Source of the DNA: Vallitalea maricola
Lineage (GTDB): Bacteria > Bacillota > Clostridia > Lachnospirales > Vallitaleaceae
Assembly: GCF_036985595.1 (NCBI RefSeq)
Contig: NZ_BTPU01000031.1
Location: 79,178-143,177 of the forward strand
Direction of reading: 5' to 3'
Length of the DNA stretch: 64,000 nucleotides
The notes under the pieces were generated by a model. It saw only the letters and a program-made list of their open reading frames with translations. It was not told where the DNA came from and searched no databases. Positions 1 through 8,701 of the stretch are shown here, in pieces. Positions within the stretch are counted from its first letter, which is position 1; every line of letters starts with the position of its first letter. Made by a program: the position numbers and the translations under genes.

Positions 1-3000
1 AATAATATATATGGACTTAATATATTAGATGGGGTTATTTATGGGTACATAAATTATGCAGGTGATGAGAAGAATAAATCTGGAATATATAAAATCAACA
101 CTAAAAATAACGAACTAACTCTTTTATACGAGACTGAGGATATTTATAATCTATTGGTTGTAGAAGATATGATATATTTTTTAAGTGATAATGAATATGG
201 AGATACAAGTTTTTGTAGTGTTAAAGTAGATGGCAGTGATGCAAGAAGTATTATTGATAAACAGATTATATCATTTACAGTATATAAAGATGAAATATAT
301 GTTTTATCAAATGATGGGTTACAAAAGATGATTAAAACAGATGATGAAATAGTATTTGCAGATATATCTAAGAATTTGGACACTAAGTATAATTCAAAAT
401 TCACCATTATGGATAATTATATTTATATAATGGCTAATGGCTATAATGATAACAAACAAGCAGGCATATATAAAATATCTCTAGATAAAGGGAATAAAGC
501 AGAACTTATCCCAGATACAGTAGAAGCCTACGAATTTGACGTAACAAAAGACTATATAATCTATCTAAATGGTTATGATGAAGTGGTTAGAGTACCATTG
601 AATGGACAAGAAAAAGAAAAAATATTTCAAGCATACGAAGTGATTCAACTATCAAGCTTTCAAGATTCTATCTACCTGTTGACTTATGAAAATATTGACG
701 ATACATTCAATGATCAGTTATGGAAAATTGATTTAGATGGTTCTAACGAAAATATGATTTATCCAGGATTTGACAAAGACTACAATAAGATAAAAGACAT
801 ATTAACAAAAACTACAAAAGTCATGAACAATCTGAAAAGATATGATATGAAAGTATCAATAGTAGATGATAGAAAAGATGAAGAGGTTGTTAATACATAT
901 AATCTTGATTATAGTATAGACCAAACGAATAAAATCATCAGTGAGAAATATAATCTGAAATCAAAAAGTGAAGACAACAAACCTACTAATTATTATTACA
1001 GTGAATGGGTTGACGATAAACTAATATATATTTCTGAAGATAATAGCCCTTGGAGATTTTTGCAGCATTCTGAACTAGAAGAATCTACAGAAAAAGATCT
1101 TTTTGATATATATAATTTTATTGATAATGGATGTGATTTGAGCAGTAAACTAAAACTTACTGAAGATAGTAAACAATACATATTACAAGGAAAAAGTTCT
1201 TTCAGTAGACAGTTTGATAAATTTGAGGATAATTACTGGTTGCAATTCTGGACTAGTGACTTTTATGACTTAGATACATTTGATTATTCCATATATATCA
1301 ATAAAACAAACTACAAGATTGAAAAAGTTGTAATAGAGCATAAAGAGTATGATATTGATAATGAAGTAACAAGAGAATTCAAATTAGAAATGGTTAATAA
1401 GTTCAATCTGACTAATAAGCTTGTAATACCTAATAGCATTTTTGAGTCTCTTAAAAAATTACAACAAGCCACTACTTACTTAGAGAAGGCAAAAAAAGCT
1501 ATTGAAGAAGAAAAATATGAACAAGCCATCAAATATTCTGACATAGCATTAAAATTACACAGTAAAGCTATCTATGCTTACGGACAAAAAGCATATGCAT
1601 TGTATAAACAAGGTAAACAAGAAGAAGCATTAGAACAATTGGAAATGTTTTTAGAGCAACGTTTGAATGAAGATAGTAATGGTGTATATTTTCTACTAGC
1701 TGAGATATATAATGAACAAGCAGATTACGAATCAGCATCAAAATGTATATATCGTATCGACTGGAGTACACTTGACTCAGAAGAGGATTTAGATAGATAT
1801 ATTAACTATTTACTCATAGCCAGTAAAACATTCATTGGTTCAAAAGATAATGATGAAGCGTTATCATATGTCAATGAAGCACTTTTGCTTGATGAAAATA
1901 ATAATCTAGCAAAATCTCATAAAATGGCTATTTTATTGAATGAGACTAAATATAAAGAATTATTGGATTATACTAATGAGCAATTAGAGAATGAAGATTT
2001 ACAGGATCAAAGATATATCTATTATTATAAAGGCAAATCCAATCTTATGTTAGATAACAAAGATGAAGCCATCAAAGCATACAAAAAAGCTTTACGATGT
2101 AAAGAAGAAATAATAGATGATTCAGCTCTTTATTTTGATATGGGCTTATATTATACCCTAGTAGGTAAATACAATGTAGCTAGGATATATTCAAATAAAA
2201 TAGATAAAGAATATAACATATACAAACTAATACTTGATATGGCAATCGAAGAAAGTGAGAAGCCTATTTCTGTTAAGGTTGGTGAATTTGTACTTGATAA
2301 CTATTTATATCTAAATAATACAGATGTGGCAAGTTTGACTAAGCAGTTCATGAAAAACGATAATGCTACACTAGATGATATCAATGACTATATTGAAAGT
2401 ATTAAACAAGATGATGATAAATTCACATTCTTCTATAAGGTAGAAAAAAATGAAGAAGGAGAAAATGAAGAAGAAGTAACATATAAGCAAATTGATGGTT
2501 CTACAGAATATATCAAAGTAAGCAGCTTTTTAAACCAAACCAGCAGCAAGTTCATAAATTATATCGAAGGAATAGAAAAACCTTATAAAAAGACACTAAT
2601 AATCGATTTAAGAGGTAATGGTGGAGGACTTATCTCTGCTGCTACTGAAATGCTAGATGTTCTATTACCAGATTGTTCACCATGCTATTTGGTAGATAGA
2701 GACGGGAAAACATCAAATATTGAATCAGACTATTATAGAGTTCCATTCAAATCAATCAAAATATTAGTTGACAATGATTCCGCAAGTGCATCTGAATTAC
2801 TAGCACTAGGGCTTAAAAAGTTCTTAGGCAATGTACAGATATTAGGAAAAACAACTTACGGAAAAGGTGTAGGACAGCAGATATACGTAGACAATAACGG
2901 CGAATTCGTACTATACCTAGTAAGCTTTTACTGGAATATCTTAGAAGAAAACATAAATGATGTTGGAATTAAACCAGATGTAATTGTTGAAGGAACTGAG

Positions 3001-3039
3001 TTAAAAGACTTCTTGAAAGTTATTAAAGAAACAAATTAA
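1..3039 (+). CDS. Propeller-TPR-S41 peptidase fusion protein, 5' end outside the window
   Basis: The frame is open from base 1, so the gene starts upstream; the TTG at 154 is not a credible start. The first third has short repeats ending in patterns like GIYKISLDKG and VVRVPLNGQE, as in DUF5050/YWTD-type propellers. The middle (about nt 1450-2250) holds TPR repeats, for example YEQAIKYSDIALKLHSKAIYAYGQKA. The C-terminus (about nt 2580-3000) is a peptidase S41 domain: TLIIDLRGNGGG strand, NDSASASE with the likely catalytic serine, and GKTTYGKGVGQ with the likely lysine. S41 (CtpA-type) enzymes cut C-terminal tails of exported proteins. No PDZ domain is visible in this part. Export is likely but the signal region is not in the window. 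It is followed by a hairpin and a convergent TetR gene. Confidence 0.8.
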   Translation, partial: NNIYGLNILDGVIYGYINYAGDEKNKSGIYKINTKNNELTLLYETEDIYNLLVVEDMIYFLSDNEYGDTSFCSVKVDGSDARSIIDKQIISFTVYKDEIYVLSNDGLQKMIKTDDEIVFADISKNLDTKYNSKFTIMDNYIYIMANGYNDNKQAGIYKISLDKGNKAELIPDTVEAYEFDVTKDYIIYLNGYDEVVRVPLNGQEKEKIFQAYEVIQLSSFQDSIYLLTYENIDDTFNDQLWKIDLDGSNENMIYPGFDKDYNKIKDILTKTTKVMNNLKRYDMKVSIVDDRKDEEVVNTYNLDYSIDQTNKIISEKYNLKSKSEDNKPTNYYYSEWVDDKLIYISEDNSPWRFLQHSELEESTEKDLFDIYNFIDNGCDLSSKLKLTEDSKQYILQGKSSFSRQFDKFEDNYWLQFWTSDFYDLDTFDYSIYINKTNYKIEKVVIEHKEYDIDNEVTREFKLEMVNKFNLTNKLVIPNSIFESLKKLQQATTYLEKAKKAIEEEKYEQAIKYSDIALKLHSKAIYAYGQKAYALYKQGKQEEALEQLEMFLEQRLNEDSNGVYFLLAEIYNEQADYESASKCIYRIDWSTLDSEEDLDRYINYLLIASKTFIGSKDNDEALSYVNEALLLDENNNLAKSHKMAILLNETKYKELLDYTNEQLENEDLQDQRYIYYYKGKSNLMLDNKDEAIKAYKKALRCKEEIIDDSALYFDMGLYYTLVGKYNVARIYSNKIDKEYNIYKLILDMAIEESEKPISVKVGEFVLDNYLYLNNTDVASLTKQFMKNDNATLDDINDYIESIKQDDDKFTFFYKVEKNEEGENEEEVTYKQIDGSTEYIKVSSFLNQTSSKFINYIEGIEKPYKKTLIIDLRGNGGGLISAATEMLDVLLPDCSPCYLVDRDGKTSNIESDYYRVPFKSIKILVDNDSASASELLALGLKKFLGNVQILGKTTYGKGVGQQIYVDNNGEFVLYLVSFYWNILEENINDVGIKPDVIVEGTELKDFLKVIKETN

Positions 3040-3141
3040 TAACATTATAATTTTAAATGGGGCTAACCTGAAAACAAAATACCTCTGAAGTTTAATTTGA
3101 ATGAATCTATATTAATATGATGTATTTAAAGCCTTAAATTG

Positions 3142-3182
3142 ATTGCCAAGAGATAAGAATCTTTTTTAAAACTCTTGGCAAT
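3142..3182. terminator. Hairpin between convergent genes
   Basis: ATTGCCAAGAG (3142-3152) is perfectly complementary to CTCTTGGCAAT (3172-3182) around a 19-nt loop. It lies between the stop of the S41 gene and the stop of the convergent TetR gene. There is no long T-run after either arm, so it is a weak candidate bidirectional terminator. Confidence 0.45.
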
Positions 3183-3225
3183 TGTTCTAGAAGGTGGCTA
3201 AACTTCCCATTACAGACAATGTAAT

Positions 3226-3828
3226 CTAATTGCTTAATCCATTTTCCATAAAATCAATATAATGTAAATAGTATTCTTTTATAATATGATTATTTTTACT
3301 GCATATCTCAATGCCTTGAGAATGAACATAATCTAAAAAAATTGGAAGCATATAGGTTACTATTGAAACAACGAATTCTTCAGGGAAGTCTTTTCTTATG
3401 ATACCTTTTTCTATGTTATTTTTTATTAGATTAACGTAATACTCGTTTGTTGTATATTCCATCTTTTTATATACTTTTTTCTTTATACTTTCATTAGTAC
3501 CTTTCCTTGCCTGAATACAAAATAAGGCAAATTTAGGATAAGCTAAAGAGAAATCCAGTGACTTATCAATTTGCTGTCTTAGTAAAGAAAAAATTGAATC
3601 TGCCTTAGGTTGCTTTTGCAGCTTTTCTCTATCATTGAAAAATTTTATTTTTTCATCTAGTATTAAATCTACAATATAAAAATAGAGCTGTTCTTTATTT
3701 TTAAAATAATGATAAAATACACCTTTACTAGTTTTTGATTCTTTTATAATCATATTAATAGATACATGGTCATAATCATTATGACAAAATGCCTCTAATG
3801 CCACTTGAACAATATCATCTTTCCTCAT
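3226..3828 (-). CDS. TetR/AcrR family transcriptional regulator (minus-strand module)
   Basis: A 200-aa TetR-family repressor. The N-terminal HTH is clear: VQVALEAFCHNDYDHVSINM, then SKTSKGVFYHYFKNKEQLYFYI, which is the hallmark recognition helix region. The rest is a helical ligand-binding domain without recognisable specificity. It lies 2 bp downstream of the membrane-protein gene at 3831-4535 and is probably cotranscribed with it from the promoter at 4588-4616. Two tandem palindromes sit at that promoter, so autoregulation and control of the membrane protein are the natural inference. The ligand is unknown. Confidence 0.88.
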   Translation of the reverse strand: MRKDDIVQVALEAFCHNDYDHVSINMIIKESKTSKGVFYHYFKNKEQLYFYIVDLILDEKIKFFNDREKLQKQPKADSIFSLLRQQIDKSLDFSLAYPKFALFCIQARKGTNESIKKKVYKKMEYTTNEYYVNLIKNNIEKGIIRKDFPEEFVVSIVTYMLPIFLDYVHSQGIEICSKNNHIIKEYYLHYIDFMENGLSN

Positions 3829-3830
3829 AA

Positions 3831-4535
3831 CTATTCTCCTCTATAATTCCACATTTTTATTGTCAATAATAAAAATAATGCTGCATTCCCTTTATTAATG
3901 GCTCCTGGTGTTAGATATACAAAAAGGCTAGGAATAAGTTTTAAACCAATCATGCCAACAATTAAGAATACTAAAGGATTTAAAAAAGCTGTCCAGCGCT
4001 TTAATTGTGTTTTGCCTCTTATTATATGTACAAACAAAATACTAGGTGCAATGAACCAAGTTAAAATATAATGAATCAAGAATACTGGAAAAATTGTTTT
4101 GGTAATTTCCCCTTCTATAAGTAGCTTCATTAATTCATTAGTGAATCCATTGGTTATACCAAATTTATAGATAATGGCATTCATGCTCATTAAACCATGA
4201 ATTAAAGGTGATCCCATGATAACCCCATAAGAAAATAATATAAAAATTATTAAAGCTATTGTTTTATTACTCTTGCTTAATATTTTATATAAAAGCCAAA
4301 ATCCTAGTATATAAAGAGGTATGAGAAAAGCACAGAGATAAATAGATGTAGAGAACCTCCAATGAGGCATGTTCACCCAGTTCGTTTCTATAATTGAATC
4401 AGTAGAAACACCATATTCACTATTAAATTCCAGTATGAAATCAGCAAAAGAAATAAGTAATGCAGCAATAAATGAACTTATTCCCATAAAACGATATAGA
4501 TATCTTTTGTTGTTGATAAAACTTGTTAAACTCAT
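3831..4535 (-). CDS. Multi-pass membrane protein, DUF6796-like
   Basis: A 234-aa hydrophobic protein with about six membrane segments (for example around residues 15-35, 65-85, 93-112, 150-170, 185-205). The pattern of an N-terminal RYLYRFMGISSFIAALLISFADF segment resembles proteins annotated as DUF6796, but this is recognition from memory and moderate in strength. No transport or catalytic motif is visible. It is the first gene of a two-gene minus-strand unit with the TetR gene at 3226-3828, and its promoter carries the operator pair at 4559-4588. Its expression is therefore probably induced by whatever the regulator binds. Function is unknown. Confidence 0.75.
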   Translation of the reverse strand: MSLTSFINNKRYLYRFMGISSFIAALLISFADFILEFNSEYGVSTDSIIETNWVNMPHWRFSTSIYLCAFLIPLYILGFWLLYKILSKSNKTIALIIFILFSYGVIMGSPLIHGLMSMNAIIYKFGITNGFTNELMKLLIEGEITKTIFPVFLIHYILTWFIAPSILFVHIIRGKTQLKRWTAFLNPLVFLIVGMIGLKLIPSLFVYLTPGAINKGNAALFLLLTIKMWNYRGE

Positions 4536-4558
4536 AAAATCATCTCCTTTATCACAAT

Positions 4559-4616
4559 TAGACCAACAGGTCTAGACTACATAGTCTATTTTACTGTAAC
4601 TAATTTTTTTTGTCAA
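4559..4616 (-). promoter_or_regulatory. Minus-strand promoter with two tandem palindromic operators
   Basis: On the minus strand, TTGACA (4616-4611) and TAAAAT (4593-4588) are separated by 17 bp. Directly downstream lie TAGACC-AACA-GGTCTA (4559-4574) and TAGACT-ACAT-AGTCTA (4573-4588). Both are perfect 6-bp inverted repeats with 4-nt spacers, sharing two bases, with centres 14 bp apart. They overlap the -10 box and start site, which is typical of TetR-type operators. The 3226-3828 regulator is the likely binder (inference). Confidence 0.75.
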
Positions 4617-4637
4617 GTTTCACTTTATTTTTGACTG

Positions 4638-4696
4638 TTGACAATAAAAATTTAATGTGATAATATGACTATAGTTCATATGACTAATAGTCATAT
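4638..4696 (+). promoter_or_regulatory. Plus-strand promoter with ATGACTA-type palindromic operators
   Basis: TTGACA (4638-4643) and TAATAT (4661-4666) are 17 bp apart. A perfect palindrome, ATATGACTA-A-TAGTCATAT, occupies 4678-4696, and a related imperfect one (ATATGACTATAGTTCATAT) occupies 4663-4681. The two overlap at ATAT. They cover the -10 box and start region of the gene at 4720. The half-site differs from the TAGACY half-sites next door, so the second TetR protein (5536-6135) is the likely binder. Confidence 0.7.
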
Positions 4697-4719
4697 AGAT
4701 TATAGGGGAGGTATATAAA

Positions 4720-5475
4720 ATGAAAAATAGTAGATACTGGAAAGAACTTTTATTAGCATTAGTTATTTCGGCTGTAAGTTATATGGTTTTATTATCGACA
4801 ATTAGAACAGGACTAGTTGATATGAGTATTGAAGCCATTTTATTTCTTAGTGGAAGTATCATTGCTTTTAGAGGATTTTTTAAATCTAAGAAAAAGATAG
4901 ATAAAAATTTTCGAAGATTTGAACTGTTTTATGGACTAACATATTTTATAGTTGTTATTTCATTTATCTTAGGAATTTCATATTTCATTAAAAATCCAAA
5001 TGTTACTGAAATTGGGGTTTCAGATATAACTAACAATAATCTGCTTATTATTATGAGTATAATTAAGTCTTTTACCATGGTATTCTTAATTCTTACGTGG
5101 AGCTGTTTTTACAAATATTTAAATATAGAAGAATCAAATAAGAAAAAAATAACTATGTTTTTTTTAGGATTTTTATTTTATTTAGGTGCTTCAATTATAA
5201 TATGGCAACTAACGAGTAATATTAATGTATTGAGTTTAGGTGCTATTCTTGGAATTGTAATTGGTATATTTGCAATGATGTCTCTTGATAAAAGAACTAA
5301 ATATTTGACAATTATCTTTACAGCTTATAGTAGTATTCATTTAATTGAGTTTTATATGATGGGTATTGGAAAACATCTAACAACAGGGCTCAATAATCCT
5401 GTTTACTGGGGAGTTACAGTTCTATATGTTTTTGAAGTTAAAAGATGGATTGAGAGTGAATTGAATAAGGATTAA
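4720..5475 (+). CDS. Multi-pass membrane protein of unknown function
   Basis: A 251-aa protein with about seven hydrophobic segments and a strong ribosome binding site (GGGGAGG, 7-8 nt before ATG). No recognised motif. The layout of helices with short charged loops (FKSKKKIDKNFRRFELFYG; NIEESNKKK) suggests an integral membrane protein with seven or eight helices. It is the first gene downstream of the operator pair at 4663-4696 and is followed by its probable regulator gene. It mirrors the arrangement on the minus strand (membrane protein, then TetR), but I see no clear sequence similarity between the two membrane proteins. Function unknown. Confidence 0.75.
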   Translation: MKNSRYWKELLLALVISAVSYMVLLSTIRTGLVDMSIEAILFLSGSIIAFRGFFKSKKKIDKNFRRFELFYGLTYFIVVISFILGISYFIKNPNVTEIGVSDITNNNLLIIMSIIKSFTMVFLILTWSCFYKYLNIEESNKKKITMFFLGFLFYLGASIIIWQLTSNINVLSLGAILGIVIGIFAMMSLDKRTKYLTIIFTAYSSIHLIEFYMMGIGKHLTTGLNNPVYWGVTVLYVFEVKRWIESELNKD

Positions 5476-5535
5476 TTGGTAACTAATTTAAGTGAATTAT
5501 GATTTGATTTATTAAGAAAAAGAAAGGGTGATAAT

Positions 5536-6135
5536 ATGCCAAAGGATACATTCTTTAATTTACCAGAAAAAAAAAGAAGTAGAATTGTTGATTCAGCATT
5601 TTTAGAATTTTCTAAAGTACATTATAAACAAGTAACTATAGACAGCATTGTCAATGGTGCAGGAATTCCTAAAGGTAGTTTTTATCAATATTTTACAAAT
5701 AAAGATGATTTGTATAAATATCTATTTAGTCAAATTGGAAATGAAAAAAAACATGTGTTAGAAGAAATGAAAAAATATAAGGAACAGCTAAATTTTAGAG
5801 AATATCTTATAAAAATGTTGGAAGAATCAAAAAAATTCGAAAGTGAAGATACTAAATTGATGGAATTAAAAAATAAGTTCATTAATGAGTGTCCCCAAGA
5901 AGTAAGAAAAGATGTTTTGAAAAATGAGATTCCTAAAAGCTATAGACTTTTAGAAGAAGTAATATCGGGATATGTAAAAAAAGGTGAATTGAGAAAAGAT
6001 TTAAATATTAAAACAGCAGCATATATGATTACATCTTGTGTAGTAAGTTTAGAAGATTATGAGTTTGATAAAGAAGAAAATATTAGTGAAGTAATCATTA
6101 GGATTATAGATATTCTAATTAATGGATTAAAATAG
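5536..6135 (+). CDS. TetR/AcrR family transcriptional regulator (plus-strand module)
   Basis: A 199-aa TetR-family protein. HTH region: SRIVDSAFLEFSKVHYKQVT followed by IPKGSFYQYFTNKDDLYKYL. The C-terminal domain is Lys/Glu-rich and helical, with no recognisable ligand family. The start ATG follows GAAAGGGTGAT. It lies between the membrane-protein gene at 4720 and the hydrolase gene at 6167, all codirectional, so it probably regulates this unit through the palindromes at 4663-4696. It is only distantly similar to the 3226-3828 regulator, consistent with a different operator sequence. Confidence 0.87.
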   Translation: MPKDTFFNLPEKKRSRIVDSAFLEFSKVHYKQVTIDSIVNGAGIPKGSFYQYFTNKDDLYKYLFSQIGNEKKHVLEEMKKYKEQLNFREYLIKMLEESKKFESEDTKLMELKNKFINECPQEVRKDVLKNEIPKSYRLLEEVISGYVKKGELRKDLNIKTAAYMITSCVVSLEDYEFDKEENISEVIIRIIDILINGLK

Positions 6136-6166
6136 CTTGTCATGACTTAGATAGAGGAGGTTTTTT

Positions 6167-7201
6167 ATGGTGACAAAGCAGGAATTTATAAAGGATAAAA
6201 AGTATTTAAAATTAAATGAAGACGGTGATTTTGTTATAGATTACAATAGTAAGATAGATATTATTGATTTTCATACACACATGTCTAATGTACTTCCGGG
6301 TAAGATTGTAAATCCAAATATTGAAGGGAATCAATTAAAGTATGAGACACTGCCTGATATGAAAGATATGGATCTATCAGTTCCATATTGGAGGAAAATT
6401 AATCCTGATGAAAAAAAGAAAGGAATAATATCTGTAATAAAGTTTTCTCTTGAGGGATATAAGATTTTTAAAGACATGGCCAATGGGGGAACCTATGAAA
6501 ACTGTTTTAAATCCCAAAAAGATAATATGATTAAAACCAATGTAGTTCTTCCTTTGAGTACAAAGAAAAGTGACCGTTCAATGGAAGCGCTACGTTTGGC
6601 TAAAGATTATCCTAATAGATTTATAGCTTTTTGTTCAGTACATCCTCATGATACTGAAATGAAGGAAAAGATATATAAATACAAAACCCTTGGTTTTAAA
6701 GGACTCAAATTAAAAATAACGGATATGGAACTGAAGGATGATTTTAAGCCACTTATTGAACTTTTTAAGGCTTGCTACGAAGTTGGATTTCCCGTACTTC
6801 TTCATACAGGTTCTTTAACTCATATAAAACGTGAAAATACATCAAACTTAATGTGGAAACTTTTAAAGTCAACAAAGGTAGAAATTTTCGGAAAACTATT
6901 GAAGGAATTACCTAGTGATTTTAAGTTTGTTTTTGGACATAGTGGCATTGCAGAATATAAACTTGTTGCAGAATATCTTAAAGAATTTCCATCAAGTTAT
7001 GCTGAGTTGTCATGTCAGTCTGAAGATAGTATTAAATACTTAATTAATGAAGTAGGATATGAAAGATTATTATATGGGTCTGACTGGCCAGCACTCCCAC
7101 AGGCAATTACTCTTTCTAGGGTATTACTTGCAACAGAAAAAAATGAAGATGCAAGAAGCCATATTTTATATAAAAATGCTAAGGATCTATTAAATATTTA
7201 A
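6167..7201 (+). CDS. Metal-dependent hydrolase, amidohydrolase-2 type TIM barrel
   Basis: A 344-aa protein of the amidohydrolase superfamily. Metal-site motifs occur in the expected order: DFHTHMS (HxH, near residue 35), FCSVHPHD, GFKGLKLKI, PVLLHTGS (His), FVFGHSGIAEY (His), and LLYGSDWPA (the final Asp). This resembles the PF04909 group, which includes decarboxylases and lactonases as well as hydrolases, so the reaction cannot be named. A very good RBS (AGAGGAGG) precedes the ATG. It sits 31 bp after the TetR gene and ends before a hairpin terminator, so it is probably the last gene of the plus-strand TetR module and might act on that regulator's ligand. Confidence 0.82.
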   Translation: MVTKQEFIKDKKYLKLNEDGDFVIDYNSKIDIIDFHTHMSNVLPGKIVNPNIEGNQLKYETLPDMKDMDLSVPYWRKINPDEKKKGIISVIKFSLEGYKIFKDMANGGTYENCFKSQKDNMIKTNVVLPLSTKKSDRSMEALRLAKDYPNRFIAFCSVHPHDTEMKEKIYKYKTLGFKGLKLKITDMELKDDFKPLIELFKACYEVGFPVLLHTGSLTHIKRENTSNLMWKLLKSTKVEIFGKLLKELPSDFKFVFGHSGIAEYKLVAEYLKEFPSSYAELSCQSEDSIKYLINEVGYERLLYGSDWPALPQAITLSRVLLATEKNEDARSHILYKNAKDLLNI

Positions 7202-7239
7202 GAGATGAATAGGGGTATAAAATCTAATATATTATTTAG

Positions 7240-7270
7240 AAAGGAACAAATTTAAAGCTTTGTTCCTTTT
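7240..7270. terminator. Bidirectional terminator
   Basis: AAAGGAACAAA (7240-7250) pairs perfectly with TTTGTTCCTTT (7259-7269) around an 8-nt loop. T-rich ends lie on both strands. It separates the hydrolase gene from the convergent MFS gene, whose stop codon falls inside the loop. Confidence 0.8.
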
Positions 7271-8493
7271 GTCTCTCTAGATTGATATTTTCCATATACA
7301 TATATAAATATAACGATTATAGGTGATAAAATAATACCTGATAGTACTATTGCTGTGGAAATTGAAGTTTTTACTGCAATAAATCCAATAAGTGGTCCAC
7401 CTATAATTTGACCAAAAGAATCAATTTGGCCATAGGTGGAAAGTACTGTTGCTCTTACTTCTGACTTAATATTTTTACTCATCCATGCCCTATATATTGG
7501 TCCATTTATTATTCTTGTAATATAAAATGTCAAATACATGGATATTGCCATACTGAAATTTCCTGATAATCCAAATAAAACAATACTCATAACCATCAAT
7601 ATATTGATAGGAATTAACATCCATACTTTTTTAATCTCTCCTGTTTTATTCATTCTCTTCTTCACATATTGAACCACTAATATACTCAACACCATGGCAA
7701 ATCCATTAATAATCCCAATCCAAACCACAGGCTTTAATTCTATTAATTTTGTAAACCCTATATTTTGCATAAAGTGAGCTGTCCACAATCTATCAAGACC
7801 TTCACTATATAGTCCATATAGCAATGACATACCCACCATCAACATTAGAATGGACTTTCCTCTTATAAATTTGATACCTTGACTAAAGGTATATCCTATT
7901 TGTTTCCAAGTATTTCTTTCTGTAGAAGCTGGTTTAAACTTTGTTTCCTTCATAAATACCACTAAAAATATTGCCAATACTATAAAAGATAATCCACCAA
8001 TAATCATAGGAATATTTACCCGAACTGTTCCTATAACTACACTAACCAATATTCCTAAAAGTGAGCCAAATTGTCCTACTTGAGCTCCTCTTAAATATAC
8101 TCCATCCAAATTCCTTCCATCTAATTCATCTGCTATCCATGCCTCATCTGCACCACTTGTAAATGTGTAGCCTAAACCCCATAAGATTTGACTAAAAATA
8201 ACAGTTATAAACAATGGAATAGAACCTTCTGCTATAAATGCAATTCCCATCAATACTAGTCCTATGATAACTGATAATTTCCTACTTACTATATCAGCTA
8301 CAATTCCAGTTGGTATTTCAAAAATAAAACAAGAAGTTTCTAATACAGTTCCAATTAAAACAAGTTGAAATGGATTTAACTCTAGGATTTCAATATAGTA
8401 TACTTGATTCACAGTAAATACCAATGAAAAGAAAAATGCAGCTGCTCCTGTATAAATTAGATAGATTGAAAGTTGGGGTATTTTTTTATTCAT
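7252..8493 (-). CDS. Major facilitator superfamily transporter
   Basis: A 413-aa, about 12-helix membrane protein. The MFS loop 2-3 motif appears as EIPTGIVADIVSRKLSVIIG near residue 60, and a long central loop (around residues 185-210, KETKFKPASTERNTWK) separates the two halves. The start is taken at ATG 8493, which has AGAGGTGA five bases upstream; the in-frame GTG three codons earlier overlaps that ribosome binding site. It is monocistronic, with the terminator at 7240-7270 downstream. The substrate is unknown; drug or metabolite efflux would be typical for this family. Confidence 0.87.
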   Translation of the reverse strand: MNKKIPQLSIYLIYTGAAAFFFSLVFTVNQVYYIEILELNPFQLVLIGTVLETSCFIFEIPTGIVADIVSRKLSVIIGLVLMGIAFIAEGSIPLFITVIFSQILWGLGYTFTSGADEAWIADELDGRNLDGVYLRGAQVGQFGSLLGILVSVVIGTVRVNIPMIIGGLSFIVLAIFLVVFMKETKFKPASTERNTWKQIGYTFSQGIKFIRGKSILMLMVGMSLLYGLYSEGLDRLWTAHFMQNIGFTKLIELKPVVWIGIINGFAMVLSILVVQYVKKRMNKTGEIKKVWMLIPINILMVMSIVLFGLSGNFSMAISMYLTFYITRIINGPIYRAWMSKNIKSEVRATVLSTYGQIDSFGQIIGGPLIGFIAVKTSISTAIVLSGIILSPIIVIFIYVYGKYQSRETKGTKL

Positions 8494-8701
8494 AAAAATC
8501 ACCTCTGTACATTTATTTCATCTCTATGTAATTATACTATCTTAGCTATTTTTTTGCTTTTCCAAATTTGGCAAATCACTTAGGTATATAAAATAAAGTA
8601 GTTAGAATGTACCTTGCAATATTGGATAAACATGGAGAGTATGGGGGTTGTGTAAATACAGTGCCTTTACCTCATTGTATATCCCTAAAGTATCATAGTC
8701 A

